Shown piece after piece: positions 23,901 through 36,217 of a stretch of DNA of 64,000 nucleotides. The stretch comes from Cloeon dipterum. Taxonomy: Eukaryota; Arthropoda; Insecta; Ephemeroptera; Baetidae. The notes under the pieces were generated by a model. The model was not told where the DNA came from, did not search any database, and saw only the letters and a list, made by a program, of their open reading frames with translations. Positions within the stretch are counted from its first letter, which is position 1; each line of letters opens with the position of its first letter. The stretch covers positions 2,294,001-2,358,000 of the forward strand of contig NC_088786.1 in NCBI RefSeq assembly GCF_949628265.1, in the 5' to 3' direction. A program made the position numbers and the translations under genes.

Positions 23901-25928
23901 CCACCGCGGAAATCAATTCATTAGGGCCGCTAATGGGTGGCCGACGTTTGCTATTTTGCGCTCCAGCTTGCCGCCGCGCAAAGTGGCCCCGTTCACATTC
24001 ATTATGCTAATGAGCAGCACAAAACGGCCGCTCTTTCTTAATTCCGTCTGCAAAACGACAATGGATTCAATTTTTTGTTTTATTTTATTTACTGAATGTT
24101 TGCTACGCTATAGAGGTTTTTGAGTGACAGAAAAAAATAGTTGTTAAAATTTTTCGCCTGCGTTTTCCCCGACTTATGCTGTTCCGCGCATCACAGACAT
24201 CATTCCGGTTGCATAATACTTCATGAGTTTTAATCTGGCATTGCTATTTTTTTTTGTTTGATTGAATTCATTTACCCTTTCATTATTCCCTTATTGCTTA
24301 TGAAGAATACAATTTAAAATTGGCAGAGAAAATTAAATAATTTAAATTTAAATCGACTATACCAATGTTGAAGTAACATAAAATTCCCACCATTTTTAAG
24401 TTTAGCAATTTCAACATTTTGGTTTGATAATGGTGTGAATAGAAATTTCAAAGTCACAAAAGTACATTCCTAAATTTAAAAACATTATTATTATTTTTTA
24501 TTTTCACACTTTGTCATAAATACTTTAATGTTATATCACAAATTAAAATCACGTGAGAAAGGGCGAGACACTTTAGGAAATAATTTTCTCCTTCTACTTG
24601 CAGTTTCAATCAGGTCGCAATTTTATTCTTGACGAAGAGACATATCTTCCTGTAAATTAGCACGTGATTTCATTGAACGGCCAATTGGAAAAGAATTATA
24701 AGCACCTTTTGTTTGCTGCGTGGCGCTGGCAGCGCTGCCGAGTTCTAAAAAAACTAGCTCGCACGGAGGGAATTTGGTCGCGACGATGCGACTGAATAAT
24801 CTATTAGAGCCGGGTTAAATTTAAGTGTCTGACGCCATAATGAGAGCGTAGTTTAATTTTTAATTAACTCGCGCTTAATGGAGCGTCACGCGAATGCCGA
24901 GACGCGCTTTCGCTTCTTCGAGTGTGTCGTTCTCACACACGAAGAATGCACCGCTCTGCCTTACAACAAGTCCTGCACTAACGAGCCTTGTTATCCGCTG
25001 AGAGCGCTCTTTTTATCCAGAAAACACGCCTCGCGTTGGCAGAAGTGTTTTATTTTTGGCTGCCTCGAAATTTGAAAACTATTTTTTTTTTTCGAACTGT
25101 CATCAAATGATGACAAGCATTTCAGTGCATTATAATTTCTATTTGTGTGTTTACTGGCCTAGCTTTCACGTCATTCCCGGGTGCCACGATTAATTGACTT
25201 TGACAAGGCGTGTCGATGTGCTGCGCGCACCCCCTATTTTGAATGTTTTTAGGGTTGAGCGCCAGTCATAGCGGTTTCGATGTATAGCAGCCACGAATCC
25301 CAGCGGGCTTTCCGATGAAAACGTTCTCAGAGCCCACTGGGACGCTGCGGATGATATTTGCGTGTGGGATTTGTCACCGAAACAATCGAGCCTAATTGCA
25401 CTAGCATTTAATAGGAGACGCCCGCCCGCAGCGTGGGGACACAACCTGATTAATATGCCATTTACTTTGACACGCATTATCCAATTAGATAATGTCGGTT
25501 GTATATGCAGCGAACCGAATACTGTACGTGCGTAGCAATTTGTCTATCGCACACTTAACAAAAAATATTAAAGCAATTTTTTTGAATTCGTATTTTTTGT
25601 TAATTTTAAATTAATTCCATGTTCACGACCAATAAACTTATAATTATGAATCACTTGCTGTAGTCAAAAATGCAAAATGTCCTTAATTGTTAAGCTCTAC
25701 TTTTTAACAGCTGCACTTTTTTTAGGTTTTAAACGATTAAAATTTAGGAATTCTTCAATTTAAGTAGAAGAGATTCAAGTGGTTGTTTTCAAATGGTGAT
25801 TAAAACTTGGCTGGCTTTGATCTTTTCCTATAAATGCTAACTTTTAAATTAAATTACCGCCAAATAAGTGCGATTTAATCATTAGCACAAGATTTCTCGG
25901 AGGATAAAGAAGAAAATCCGAATAAAAC
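23901..25928. other. Gene-poor DNA upstream of the unplugged homologue
   Basis: No gene recognised. A 65-codon frame at 24878-25075 has no domain or splice support. Confidence 0.4.
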
Positions 25929-26189
25929 TTACATCTTTTGTTCTGTCTTGGAGTTGAGACCAACCATTATGCTTTTTCCTTCATCTTTGCAAATATGTTT
26001 TGCATTTTGAACAGTCCTTTGGCAGCGTCGAAGGTCTCTGCGCACAGCATTTGTAATGGTAATCGCCAATTTGAAGGCAGACAGACCATTGGGAGGCGGA
26101 CGCAATTTGGCAGGCAAGAAACTATTCTCTATGGTGAGTTTGTTGGACAATGAGGCGTGAACAAACCGCGTGACCTGCAATGACACCAT
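25929..26189 (-). CDS. Unrecognised 86-codon ATG-started frame with a donor-like end
   Basis: On the minus strand an ATG at 26189 opens an 86-residue frame that stops at TAA. The last sense codon and the stop coincide with a consensus 5' splice site (GAT|GTAAGT), so this could instead be an exon whose frame continues elsewhere. The protein is basic and polar, with no signal peptide, membrane segment or domain I recognise. It lies alone in the gene-poor region upstream of the homeobox gene. It may be part of a non-coding transcript or chance. Confidence 0.2.
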   Translation of the reverse strand: MVSLQVTRFVHASLSNKLTIENSFLPAKLRPPPNGLSAFKLAITITNAVRRDLRRCQRTVQNAKHICKDEGKSIMVGLNSKTEQKM

Positions 26190-29100
26190 TTATTCTGCTA
26201 TATAAAACAAAACGCATCGGGTCACGTTGATTACGCCTGAGCTGAGCTGAGCCGAGCTGAGGAGATTAATGCCAGCTAAAATTGAACAATGCCACTCGAC
26301 TGGAATGTACTTCAGGTATGCAAATTAAATTGCTTCTGTATCAAGTACTTGGCACGCTGAGCGAACACACACCTTGATGATCATTCTCGACGTGTCGCTT
26401 GCCTCATAAAAGCGCGGACATTTTGTTTCTGATTGCCAGCGCGAATTGTAAATGAGATTTCATCAAATGCGTGTGAAATCATGGACGATCGGATGTCACG
26501 ACTGTCATGAGAAACATGTATAAGTTTAAACACCTCAGACGCAAAATTTTAAACTGAAATTCATTTTGCAACTGTTTTTTAATATATATATGAATAAAAA
26601 TGTTCTAAAATATAATTTTAATCCTTGTTGAAAAATTCAAACCGAACTTCGTCCTCGTTCCTTTTTTGGTTTCGGCGTAATTGGCTATTGTTGCAGTCAG
26701 TTACAGCGTCAATAAAATAACTTGACGCCAAAACTTGTCGGATAAAAAATTAAGATGAAAAATGAATGATAAATTTACAGGAAATGAGGATAGTCATTTT
26801 TATTTTTCAACATGGAAAAACCAACCTTGAGAGTTCACCTTTGAACGAATATTTAACTGTTCAAATGATTTCAAATTGCATGATGGCAGCAACTGATTGC
26901 ATCAACTGGCAAATTTATATAAGCCTTTTATATGACATTTGATTATGAAATAAAATTATCGTAATAAAAGTATATAGTTAATTTCGAATAGCAACGAAAT
27001 TTGCTCTTATGTCAGCATTCTTGAACAAATCACCACCGTCACAATTCGCATATCACTTTTAATGTTATCTTGTTTATTCTCCGCAATATTTATGAGTCTA
27101 TTTTGTTATGATGGTCGTAAAGTTTGAAACAAAAATAAACGACGCTTTGAGCCGTGGAGTATTAATATTAAAGTTATTAAACGCTCGGAATGGGCCCAAA
27201 CGATTATGCAGTACAAAACTTGCTCTCCATTTGTATTTTCACTCCATCCCTTTGAAGTTATCGCGAGAGACACACATGTCGGCGGACAATCAATTTGTCG
27301 TCGCGGTGGCAAGGAAGCAGACTCGCGGTCGACCAGATTGAGTAATGGCCGGACCGCATGGAATGGCACATAATTGTTAATTAGCCCGAATCATCGCCGA
27401 CAGCTGTTTCTGTCATCGTTCGCGCTAGTCATTAGCGCAAATGCCGCGTGCAGGCGTGAGAGATGACACCGCTTTTACCGCACACTTCTTACTTTTAGGG
27501 TCGTGGAAGCTAGACGAGCTTATTTCACTTTCTAATTTTCGCTGAATCTCACAACATTTCGATTCCATCGCAATATCAATTTATTTTCTGATGTGTATTT
27601 ATTATTCTTTAATTGGCTATGGAAATTTGACCCAGACAATGGAAATAGCTAACTGTTAAAGAGAACAAAAATTATGGAAGCATTTTTTATCAGCGGCATC
27701 TGTCTGAAGACAAACAGAGAGCCATATTACCTTTTAGCGATCGAATGTAACAGAGGCTTATTCAAGTATTATTTTCATAGCAAGCTGGTAGCAATTTGGA
27801 TAAACATCTATAGTAATGTTTATAGTTTACCTAGAAATTATATTCTGGGTTAAAAGTTTTAGTTTTGAGGAAAGATTTTTATGCTCACTCGTGTATTTAC
27901 AAAAAATTTACGTGCGAACAACACTTTATGCTTCACTTTATGGTAAATATCGTAAATATATTAAACAAAATAGAGGACTAGAATCGAATACCCACACTTA
28001 TTTCTTTCTCTACTCTGCTTTTTTGCTGCCGATCCGCACGCGGAGCGTACCAATTCAAAAATAACGTGCCCCCGGTGTTTTTCGGCGCGTTTGGCCCTCA
28101 CTTCAAAGATGGCCGACCATGAAAAGGGAATTGGGCGTGCTCGTCGCGTCTTCATTTTCCGCGTGGTCGCGTGTGTGACATTTACATATGCGAAGCCGCC
28201 ACTTTGAGGGAGAGACGCCGCTAAATACCCTTGCTCGCTCGATCTGAGCGAACGACCAGACACAGAGCAACATTATAGAGTAGTCGAGTGCGGCGAGAAA
28301 AAGACGAATTTGTCTCACTCACCAGAGCGGTGTGTGTCTTTTTTCTCTCAGATTGCGTTTAGACTGACAAGATTTAGGATGAGATAAACATGTGTTTCTC
28401 TTCTTTAGAGGCTCGCCTAATTGCCCTCCGAAGTTTTTGGCTAAATTTGAGTGAATTATTTTAAAAATTTCAGCATCTGGAGGATTTTTTAGCCAACAAA
28501 GCGCGTTAAATTTATAGAATGAGACCCCTTTTCCGTTTGCGTCACTTGAGGTTGGCTGGAGGGACGTTCCCTCATTGCTGAGCACTTAACTCTTCATTCT
28601 CTCATGCCCAGCTAAATGCACTCTGAATTCGACGAAATCAGCGAGCGTGTTTCGGCTTTTTAGTCATGCTCTTTACCCGCGCACAAAGCGGGCCATTTCC
28701 ATACATATATCGCCGAGGTATTATTCGCATTGTTATGTGTGTTGCGGCGGTGGCGGCCGCGTTTTGGGACGTGTTAAAAAACATGACGTGCCGTGCACAG
28801 GGCTGAAATTGATGTGCCGAGAGGGGTGAATTCGCTCGAGGGGCTGAGCGCCGCCACTGTCACTCACTCGGTCCACACGTCACTCCGACGTCTTTAACAA
28901 TGAGAGCCATTGTTGCAAATCATATCAGAAAACAAGACACTGCATCTCTATCTGTGCGGCGCAGACAGCTGTCCTCCCACGACGGATGGTCGGCCGGCCG
29001 ACATTATTTCTCTCTCATCTGCGCGCGCTGTTTGTTATTCCAACTGTTATTATGATATTGCTGATCGGGCATTTAGTGATTGTGAAAAATCACTCGCGCG

Positions 29101-30758
29101 TCCTTTGTTGCACACTCGCATGTCCGCTGCCGAGCGGACAGTGATTTTGAATGGCGGCTCGCAATTTTTTTTTTCGCCCTCGACTCACAAAAATATTCAG
29201 AAATATTGCAAAAAATTCGGAATTTACGAAATTTGCACATTGTTATCCTTGGTATAAAAGTGAAGTCAATCCCTCAAAAGTGGCAATCGTGTGTTTACCG
29301 AATCCCCAAAGGCCTCGTCAACGCAGAGAGAAATTTGGGCCAGACATTATCCCAAAACCTCAAACTCTGAAATCAAATTGAAAATCCGGTTCCTATATAT
29401 AACATTAAAAATTTACGAGATGTAAAAATGAATCGTCCGATGTAATTATTTACAATTTTAGTAGCAATTGATGTGCTACAAAATTTTGGCATTTACAAAT
29501 TTGATAAAACAACAAGAAAAAAATGATTAATAAAGAGAAATTGTTGTAAAAATAAATATAAAAAGGTTAGAATGTTCCATCTTTTTGACACTGCAAATTT
29601 TATTTCCCGCTTCATCATTCCTATGAAATGCTTGCAGAAAATCATTTCAAAGGATAGAAACACCACAATTTTAAATTCACATTCAATTCTGTAACTTTGT
29701 GTTGGACGTTGGACGGTCCAAAAATTATAGCTTATCTATTTTAAAAGACCCGTGCGAGCTTCCAGAGAAATATGTTAATTTTAGTCATAAATATGAAAAA
29801 CATTAAAAATATGGCTAACGAGACGGAATAGATTTACTGCAAAAGCTCAGATTCTTCTTGGAATTAAGAACCATTTCACGCAGCACTGAAAATTTGAGTT
29901 GACTGCACACGTATCATGTAATAAGTGGTCGTCCAGACTCCAGACCGAGGCAGGAGGCACGAAATTAACTAATTCCGCGGCGTTGTAATTAATTTTGGGC
30001 TCATGTGTGGCCCGGCGCGAGAGGCGTCAACTCGTGGAGATGAGAGGAAGTGGCGGCGAGGCGTGACCACGCACTACATAACTCTGCTCCCGTCCCGTCG
30101 GCACTTTTGAAGGCACCGAAAATCATGCCCGCTGCAGCAGCAGCAGCCCGATTTGCGCAGCCAGCGGCAATCGTCAAATTGATCGTGTGATCTGCTGTTG
30201 CCCTTGTTTCCTCTCGCCGCGCCGCGCGCTGAAATTACTTCTTCTCCGCAAGCAGGGCAGGAAGGGAATAAGGAGCGACGAGCGAGCGTCGTTTGTCGGT
30301 GCGCCGACTATTTCCAAACTCATTACTCGCTGCTCATCACGCACCATATAGAGTTGCTGTATATTCAGAAAACGGAGCTTTGAGCTGTGCCAAAGCAATC
30401 AGGGTGCCTGATTGTGAGCACCCTGATGGCTTCCAAAGGTCGAACCACACTACTTGTACTGCTAGCTCCAGCCGTTCCAGAAGTGTGCAGAATCAATATA
30501 TGTGGAGCAAGGGTAAAAATCAAATATCCGATCGTGCAATTTTGGAGTTCTCACTATTCACCTGTGAGCTAAAAATACCCTTTTTCAACCATTGACCCTT
30601 CTGTCTTTTGCAAACTTAAAGTTTCACGAAATTTGAACAAATTTGAGCTCCGATCGAGGCTACTTTTCCGGGAAAACGGCCTCACATTTTTCCGTCAAAC
30701 TTGTTTATTTCGAGAATTCCATATAATACCGTTAAACTAAAATGTGCTGAAAATTGTA
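26190..30758. other. Gene-poor DNA
   Basis: No gene recognised. It includes a short GAGCTGAGCT-type run near 26240 and a segment near 30415-30500 resembling 525-600 (CTGATGG.TTCCAAAGG.TCGAA). It may be regulatory DNA for the homeobox gene. Confidence 0.4.
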
Positions 30759-31170
30759 CAACAGATGGCGCAACCACAGACTTTCTTAAAAATTTTGTTT
30801 TAAGCGGTTTTAAGGCATTTCCACTGTGAAAATGAGTCTTGAGTCTTCTGACTCAATCTAGCTATTTTGCTTTTTTTAATTAATTTGCTTTTTTTTGACG
30901 TGCTGAAAACCAAAAGCGGTTCAGCCATTCGCCGTAGAAACATTAGAAAAGATTTTTTTTAGTTCAAAAAATAGTTTTTCACGATTCTACGGCGATTGGC
31001 TGAACTGATTTTGGTTTTCAGCACGTCAAAAAATAGCAAATTAATTGAAGAACGCACAGTAGCTAGATTGAGTCTGAAATCGCAGCGGAAGTGCCTTAAA
31101 ATCGAAAGTCTACGGTGGCGCCATCTGTTGGCGGCTTCGAACACTTAGGGTTTATGCAACTGGTGAATTG
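30759..31170. repeat. Fold-back MITE family 2, copy b
   Basis: A clear inverted structure. The left arm has ACAGATGGCGC and GACGTGCTGAAAACC. The right arm has GGTTTTCAGCACGTC and GGCGCCATCTGTTGG, ending GGTGAATTG. The centre carries CGCCGTAGAAAC and its complement. It is the best-preserved inner palindrome of the family and encodes nothing. Confidence 0.85.
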
Positions 31171-34100
31171 ATTTAAATCTCTCGTAAAAGCAATCATCAA
31201 TAATAAATATAAAGTTCAATTTAAAAATAAATTTTGGATCAATTTGTTAATATGATTATTTAAAACGACATTTTTTTAATATTCGTGAAAAAATTGATTA
31301 TTTAAAAATAAAATTTTTATTTCAAAACTATACAAACTTTTTGTAGACACTGTGGGTTTGAGGAGCCGTGACAGAAATGCGTCTTTTATTATTTATTCTC
31401 GTGGTTAGATTTAGCAAATATCGCAAATAATAATTAAAATAATAAATTAAATAATGTTTAAATGAAAATATCGATTTCAAATATTAACGATTACCACACG
31501 ATTAAAAAAATTATTACCCCGTAAGTAGTGCAGATCTTATTAGTATGAGATCAAAGTTTCTAGAATATTCTCGCACCAAATTTCATCCTATATAGCCGGA
31601 GAGAAAAACATTTTGTTGCGACTGCTGTCGTGCGAGGTTAAAGATGCAGTGGGGGAAAGTGCAGTAAGGGTGCAATGCTTATCACACACCTTTTTACCCT
31701 GCCACCTGGCGATACAGGTTTAACGCAAACTAGTTACTAGGACAGTAGTGGCGAAAAGTACTACTTTTAAAGTAATTTAAGCAGTATTTTTACGTTTATA
31801 TAATATTTTAAAATAAGTTTTAGCTATTTTTAACGTTTGCACATCTGATAATTCTGCGTATCAGACAATAAGTTAATTTTACAATCATGCTGTACTTCTG
31901 GAATTTGGATTATGCGATTACTTTACAATCATTAATTTGTTTTATTAAACAACAATAATATAGCAAAGTACGAGCAGTTAACTTGCTAGGAATATAATCT
32001 CAGGACAAATGCTGACTAGAGATTATGCAAGTATATTCACGTCTATACATTGGATTAGACTGTAATGCAATCAAATATTTGACGCGTGAAATATTCGGTC
32101 GCGGCAAGTGAAGTGGCGAATAATTTACGTGGGAGCAGCACGTTCGCGCACAGTCGAGTGAGCTCGCGGATCAGGCTGAAATGAGCAGCAACAATGGTCA
32201 TTAGGCCGACGGTGTGCTGTGCACGGCAGATTAGCGCTGATGAGAAGTTAGTTTGCGTGTGTATTAAAACATAAATGGCGTGAGCGTTTAGCGCGCATGA
32301 CGAGGGTTGATATTATACGCGAATGCTCGGGCGAGGCGGACGCATTGTCATGCTAATTCGCCAAAAGGCAAAGTGAGTGAGAAAGCCGTGCAGAAGTAAT
32401 CAATTAGCGTCCCTCGGCTGAAAAGCGGCAAACGCCGAGTTTGCTGCTGCGCTGTCAACTGTTTTAATCGAGTTTTGATCTCTCTCCTCTGGAGGGAAAA
32501 TTATTATTGTTATTAATGTGACGAGAGAGAAGTGTGAGGGAGCGCGTATTTTCGGAACAGCGAAAAGCAATTTGTGATGCTGAAATTGTATATGCGTGTG
32601 TGTGTGTGTATTATAGCGCACGGGGAGTTGGCGCGCAGCGAAATTAATTCTTTGTGTTGCTTGCACCCGATCCACTTTTCGTCTCTGTTTGCCAGTGTGT
32701 AACGACGCGTTTATTGCACGCCTTTCAATCGCGACCCAATTTGATTTTCAAGCCGTCACACTCGTCCTGTGATGGTTAAATCCTTCAGTTACACGATATC
32801 ACATTTTGAATAATATTTAACCAAATTTAGTAGATCGAAGCAACACATATTGTTTATTAAAATCACACACTTTTCCTTGACATTTCTGCTGTGCTTTTTT
32901 TTTAAAGTTACAACAAACGCAGCGCAAAAGAAACTATTTTTGCTTGTGGAGTACCGTGAATCTGCGGCAAGGGAAAATTGGGGATCCCCCTCCCCAGTCA
33001 TAGAGCGAAGTGGGCAGTGGAGGGGGAGTGAGCGAGCGACAGAACACGCTCTCGTCCCCCTCCACTCGCGGTGACAGAGGCAAACAGCACACCTTCTCCG
33101 CTTTTCTCGCTACTCCAGAGAAAAATTTGTGGATGCCTCTGATTGGCTGCTCCCCAAAACCACCTGAATAAAGGGTATCAGCTAGAATGCGCATGCGCAT
33201 ATTGACACAAATCTAATGCCCACGTGTGCTTTTTTATCAGAGTAAATTAATTTCAATACAACTATTATTATAATTTTTGCTGTCCACCGCTGCTGTAAAA
33301 TTTGTTCTACTTTTTTCAGAAATAGATGTATGACATGGCTTTTTAAATATTTAAATTAAATAACTGTTGTGTTTTTAAGATTACATCAATGATATAATTA
33401 CCCCTTAAAAACTGAGAAGTTGTCAAAGCACCGTTTTTTAATCGAACAGAGCTCTATTGATAGTCGTCCATTTGTAGATATTACATCATCTGACAACCAG
33501 AAAAAAGCGTTTTAATCGTGAATCACAGAACTCGCGGCTCGTTTTCCCGTAAAAGTCACCCTTTGCCGCGACTGTCGCTGTTTAATCGGGTAATTTAATT
33601 TGGCGCTGGCATGCAGTGTATCTAACGCGCAAACTATGCACGCGACCCGGGGTGCAAAGCAGCGCGAAAAGTCACCCCTGGTCGGCCGTGTGTATGGTGT
33701 GCGTGTGTGAGAGTCGCCGAAAAGAGCAACGAAGCCAAAGCAGTTGGGAGTTGAACGCGGACGCGGGCCATAAAAATAAATAATTTGATATTGCGGTGGC
33801 CGGGAGATGGGTCCAGAGGGTGTCTGGTACACGCCCTCTCGAGATTGCGCCTCCGGGGGTGCCTGGTATTGTCTCGGCGGGGGTGCTCACCACTCGCAGA
33901 TATATCGCTGCGACACACAAACTCAACTCGTCTCATTGCTGCCGTTTACTTTTCCCTTAGTCCTTTTGCTCAGGGGTCGCCAGCGTTTCTCGTGAACTTT
34001 ATTGCGATTGGTCAGAAGTAATCCACAGACTTGAAGGTTAATTTCATCTTCAAAACTGCTTATTTTTTTTAATCTAGAATTCCAAAAGATCGGCAATCAA

Positions 34101-35917
34101 TGATAAAATTTTTGCAAATCTCGAGAGTAGCTTGATATTTTTTCAATAACTAACAATTTAACAAAATATCACTTTTTAAATACGTTTTGAAAACATTTGG
34201 AACGCACAGTAGTTTATTGAACTGGAGCTGAGAGGTTGGGATTAATTTATTTCACAATTTCAGGGTGTGTCCAATTCACTCAACAAAATAGTTATATTTG
34301 GTAACTAAATCAAGATGAGGTAAACGATGGGTCTCCCTGTAACTCATTTTAAAAAATGGTAGCCTGCATGCAATTTCACAAGAGGCCGGCGACGACGAGG
34401 GGGTGTGTTGCGCATTCTTGATTAGTGTGCGACCAGCGCCAGATGAGCTGAGCTGACCCTCGGCTCCAGTTTGTCCGTGATGGCGTGTGATTCTGCGGAC
34501 ACGCAACCCGTTGCTCCCTTAAAAGAGCTCTCCACAATCCGCTCGTGTATTGAACAGCAATAATTTTGTAGAACCACTCATTAGGGGTCTTTTGTCCACC
34601 CAATTTGCTAAATTGCAGCGAGGGTGGCACTATACCATTAAAGTGCAATATATAGTTATACGAGAAATAAAATATAAAATTATTACATTCATTTCCTGTG
34701 TAATTGGTCACTTTTCCAAGCGTTTTGTCCTTTCTCCATGCAATTTTATAGAATTTTTTTTCAATTCAATACTGACTATATATCGAAGGATCAATAAATG
34801 GCCAATGCTTGACGCTGATAAGTCTGTGTATTGGTCAAACAGCCAAATGCGCGCACAGGAAGTAAGGAACAAAGAGACAGCAAAGTAAACTTGTTCAAAA
34901 AGCGAGTGAGCAGAGGGTAGGCGAGCTGAAGTCGAACTGTAATTTATTGCAGCACACTCGACTGGCTCTATGGAGAAATGCGAGCGTGCTGACACACTAT
35001 ACATCTCTCTTGTATCTGCTTCACTGCAAAGCTTTTGGGGCGGAAGAGAGAAATGTGAATGTACAAATAATCTTATTATTGCTTGAAAAGTAGTTTAAAA
35101 AAATACCCCATTCCCCTGCTTTCAATCCCTTAGAGAGCTCTATTTTAATAAATTAATAAAATAGAATTTCCACGCAAAGGTATGTCGTTTGATTAAACCT
35201 GTCATAAAAAATGGGACCGCCACTCAAAAACGGAAACCCGTCTCGCGTGGATAGAGATAAAAGTTAGTAGCGCGATAATCACTCTCGAACGAGCGCAACG
35301 AACCCCTTTTCTGCTCGATTTAGCGACGAAAATGCAAAAAACGAAGCGGCCCTTGCGAACAAATTGATTATGATTTGCTGCTTCACTTTCGTCGTCGTCC
35401 GGGCGCGAACGGCGCGAACTTTTTGTGCGTGAAAACGTCAGGCTGGATCATGCGAGAGGCGAGCTGGAAGATTGTGTGAGTACGCGAGCAAAGCAAAAGC
35501 GAGACTCTCATGAATAATTTATCAGCGGCAGCGCCTCCCTCGCTGCGAAAGGCGGTGCATTTTATTCTTTGATGCCTTTTGCTCATTTCCCAGTAAATAA
35601 TCAGAAACACGCATCAGCGAGCGAAACGACGCGTTGGCGCATTCCTCGCGCCAAACCCCCGTTGAATACGCAATTCGTGTTTTTCTACATCTGCTTTCGC
35701 GGCGGCGATTCGCAATTTGCGCTTTGCACACCTGTAGGTAGGCGCAATAAATCTGCCATTTAGATAGCACGTAGATACAAGTGGTGCCAAATTTGTCACT
35801 CCTCCCACGAATGGCATCGCCATGGGAACACGCAAATTTAGATGTCGCATCATCATACCATCATACGCGTTCGAGAAGGCAAACACTAAAATCTTACTAG
35901 CTGAAAATGACATAATC
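31171..35917. other. Gene-poor DNA between the fold-back element and the FPPS-like gene
   Basis: No gene recognised. It includes a (GT)n run at 32595-32609. Many short overlapping frames are without motif content. Confidence 0.4.
32595..32609 (+). repeat. (GT)n microsatellite
   Basis: About seven uninterrupted GT units, directly visible. Confidence 0.85.
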
Positions 35918-35923
35918 TTTATT
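35918..35923 (-). other. Polyadenylation signal of the FPPS-like gene
   Basis: AATAAA on the minus strand, about 295 bp downstream of the FPPS-like stop codon. Confidence 0.5.
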
Positions 35924-36217
35924 GGAATACAGAGTTTTTTTTGCACGGCATCCATTTGACTTGATTAATATTTCTAACATTACATATGACTGCCTTTGCA
36001 AATTCGACATTTTTCTCATTTAATCAAACCATATTTTTAATCAGTCATCGTGTCCTTAATTTTATCTCAAACATTTGCCGTTCTCGCAAGCATATTTAAA
36101 ATTTATAGAGCACGCAATGCCTTTTTTGTCAACACTTGTTGGTACAGTTTTACAGCGCATTGCAAAAGAGAGATATTTGCTCACTGAAGGGCTGAATTAT
36201 CGTGTCCAAATGAGATA

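Noticed and set aside
26190-26290. TATATAAAAC promoter-like sequence followed by a GAGCTGAGCT run
   Set aside because: No coding sequence or splice pattern follows on the plus strand.
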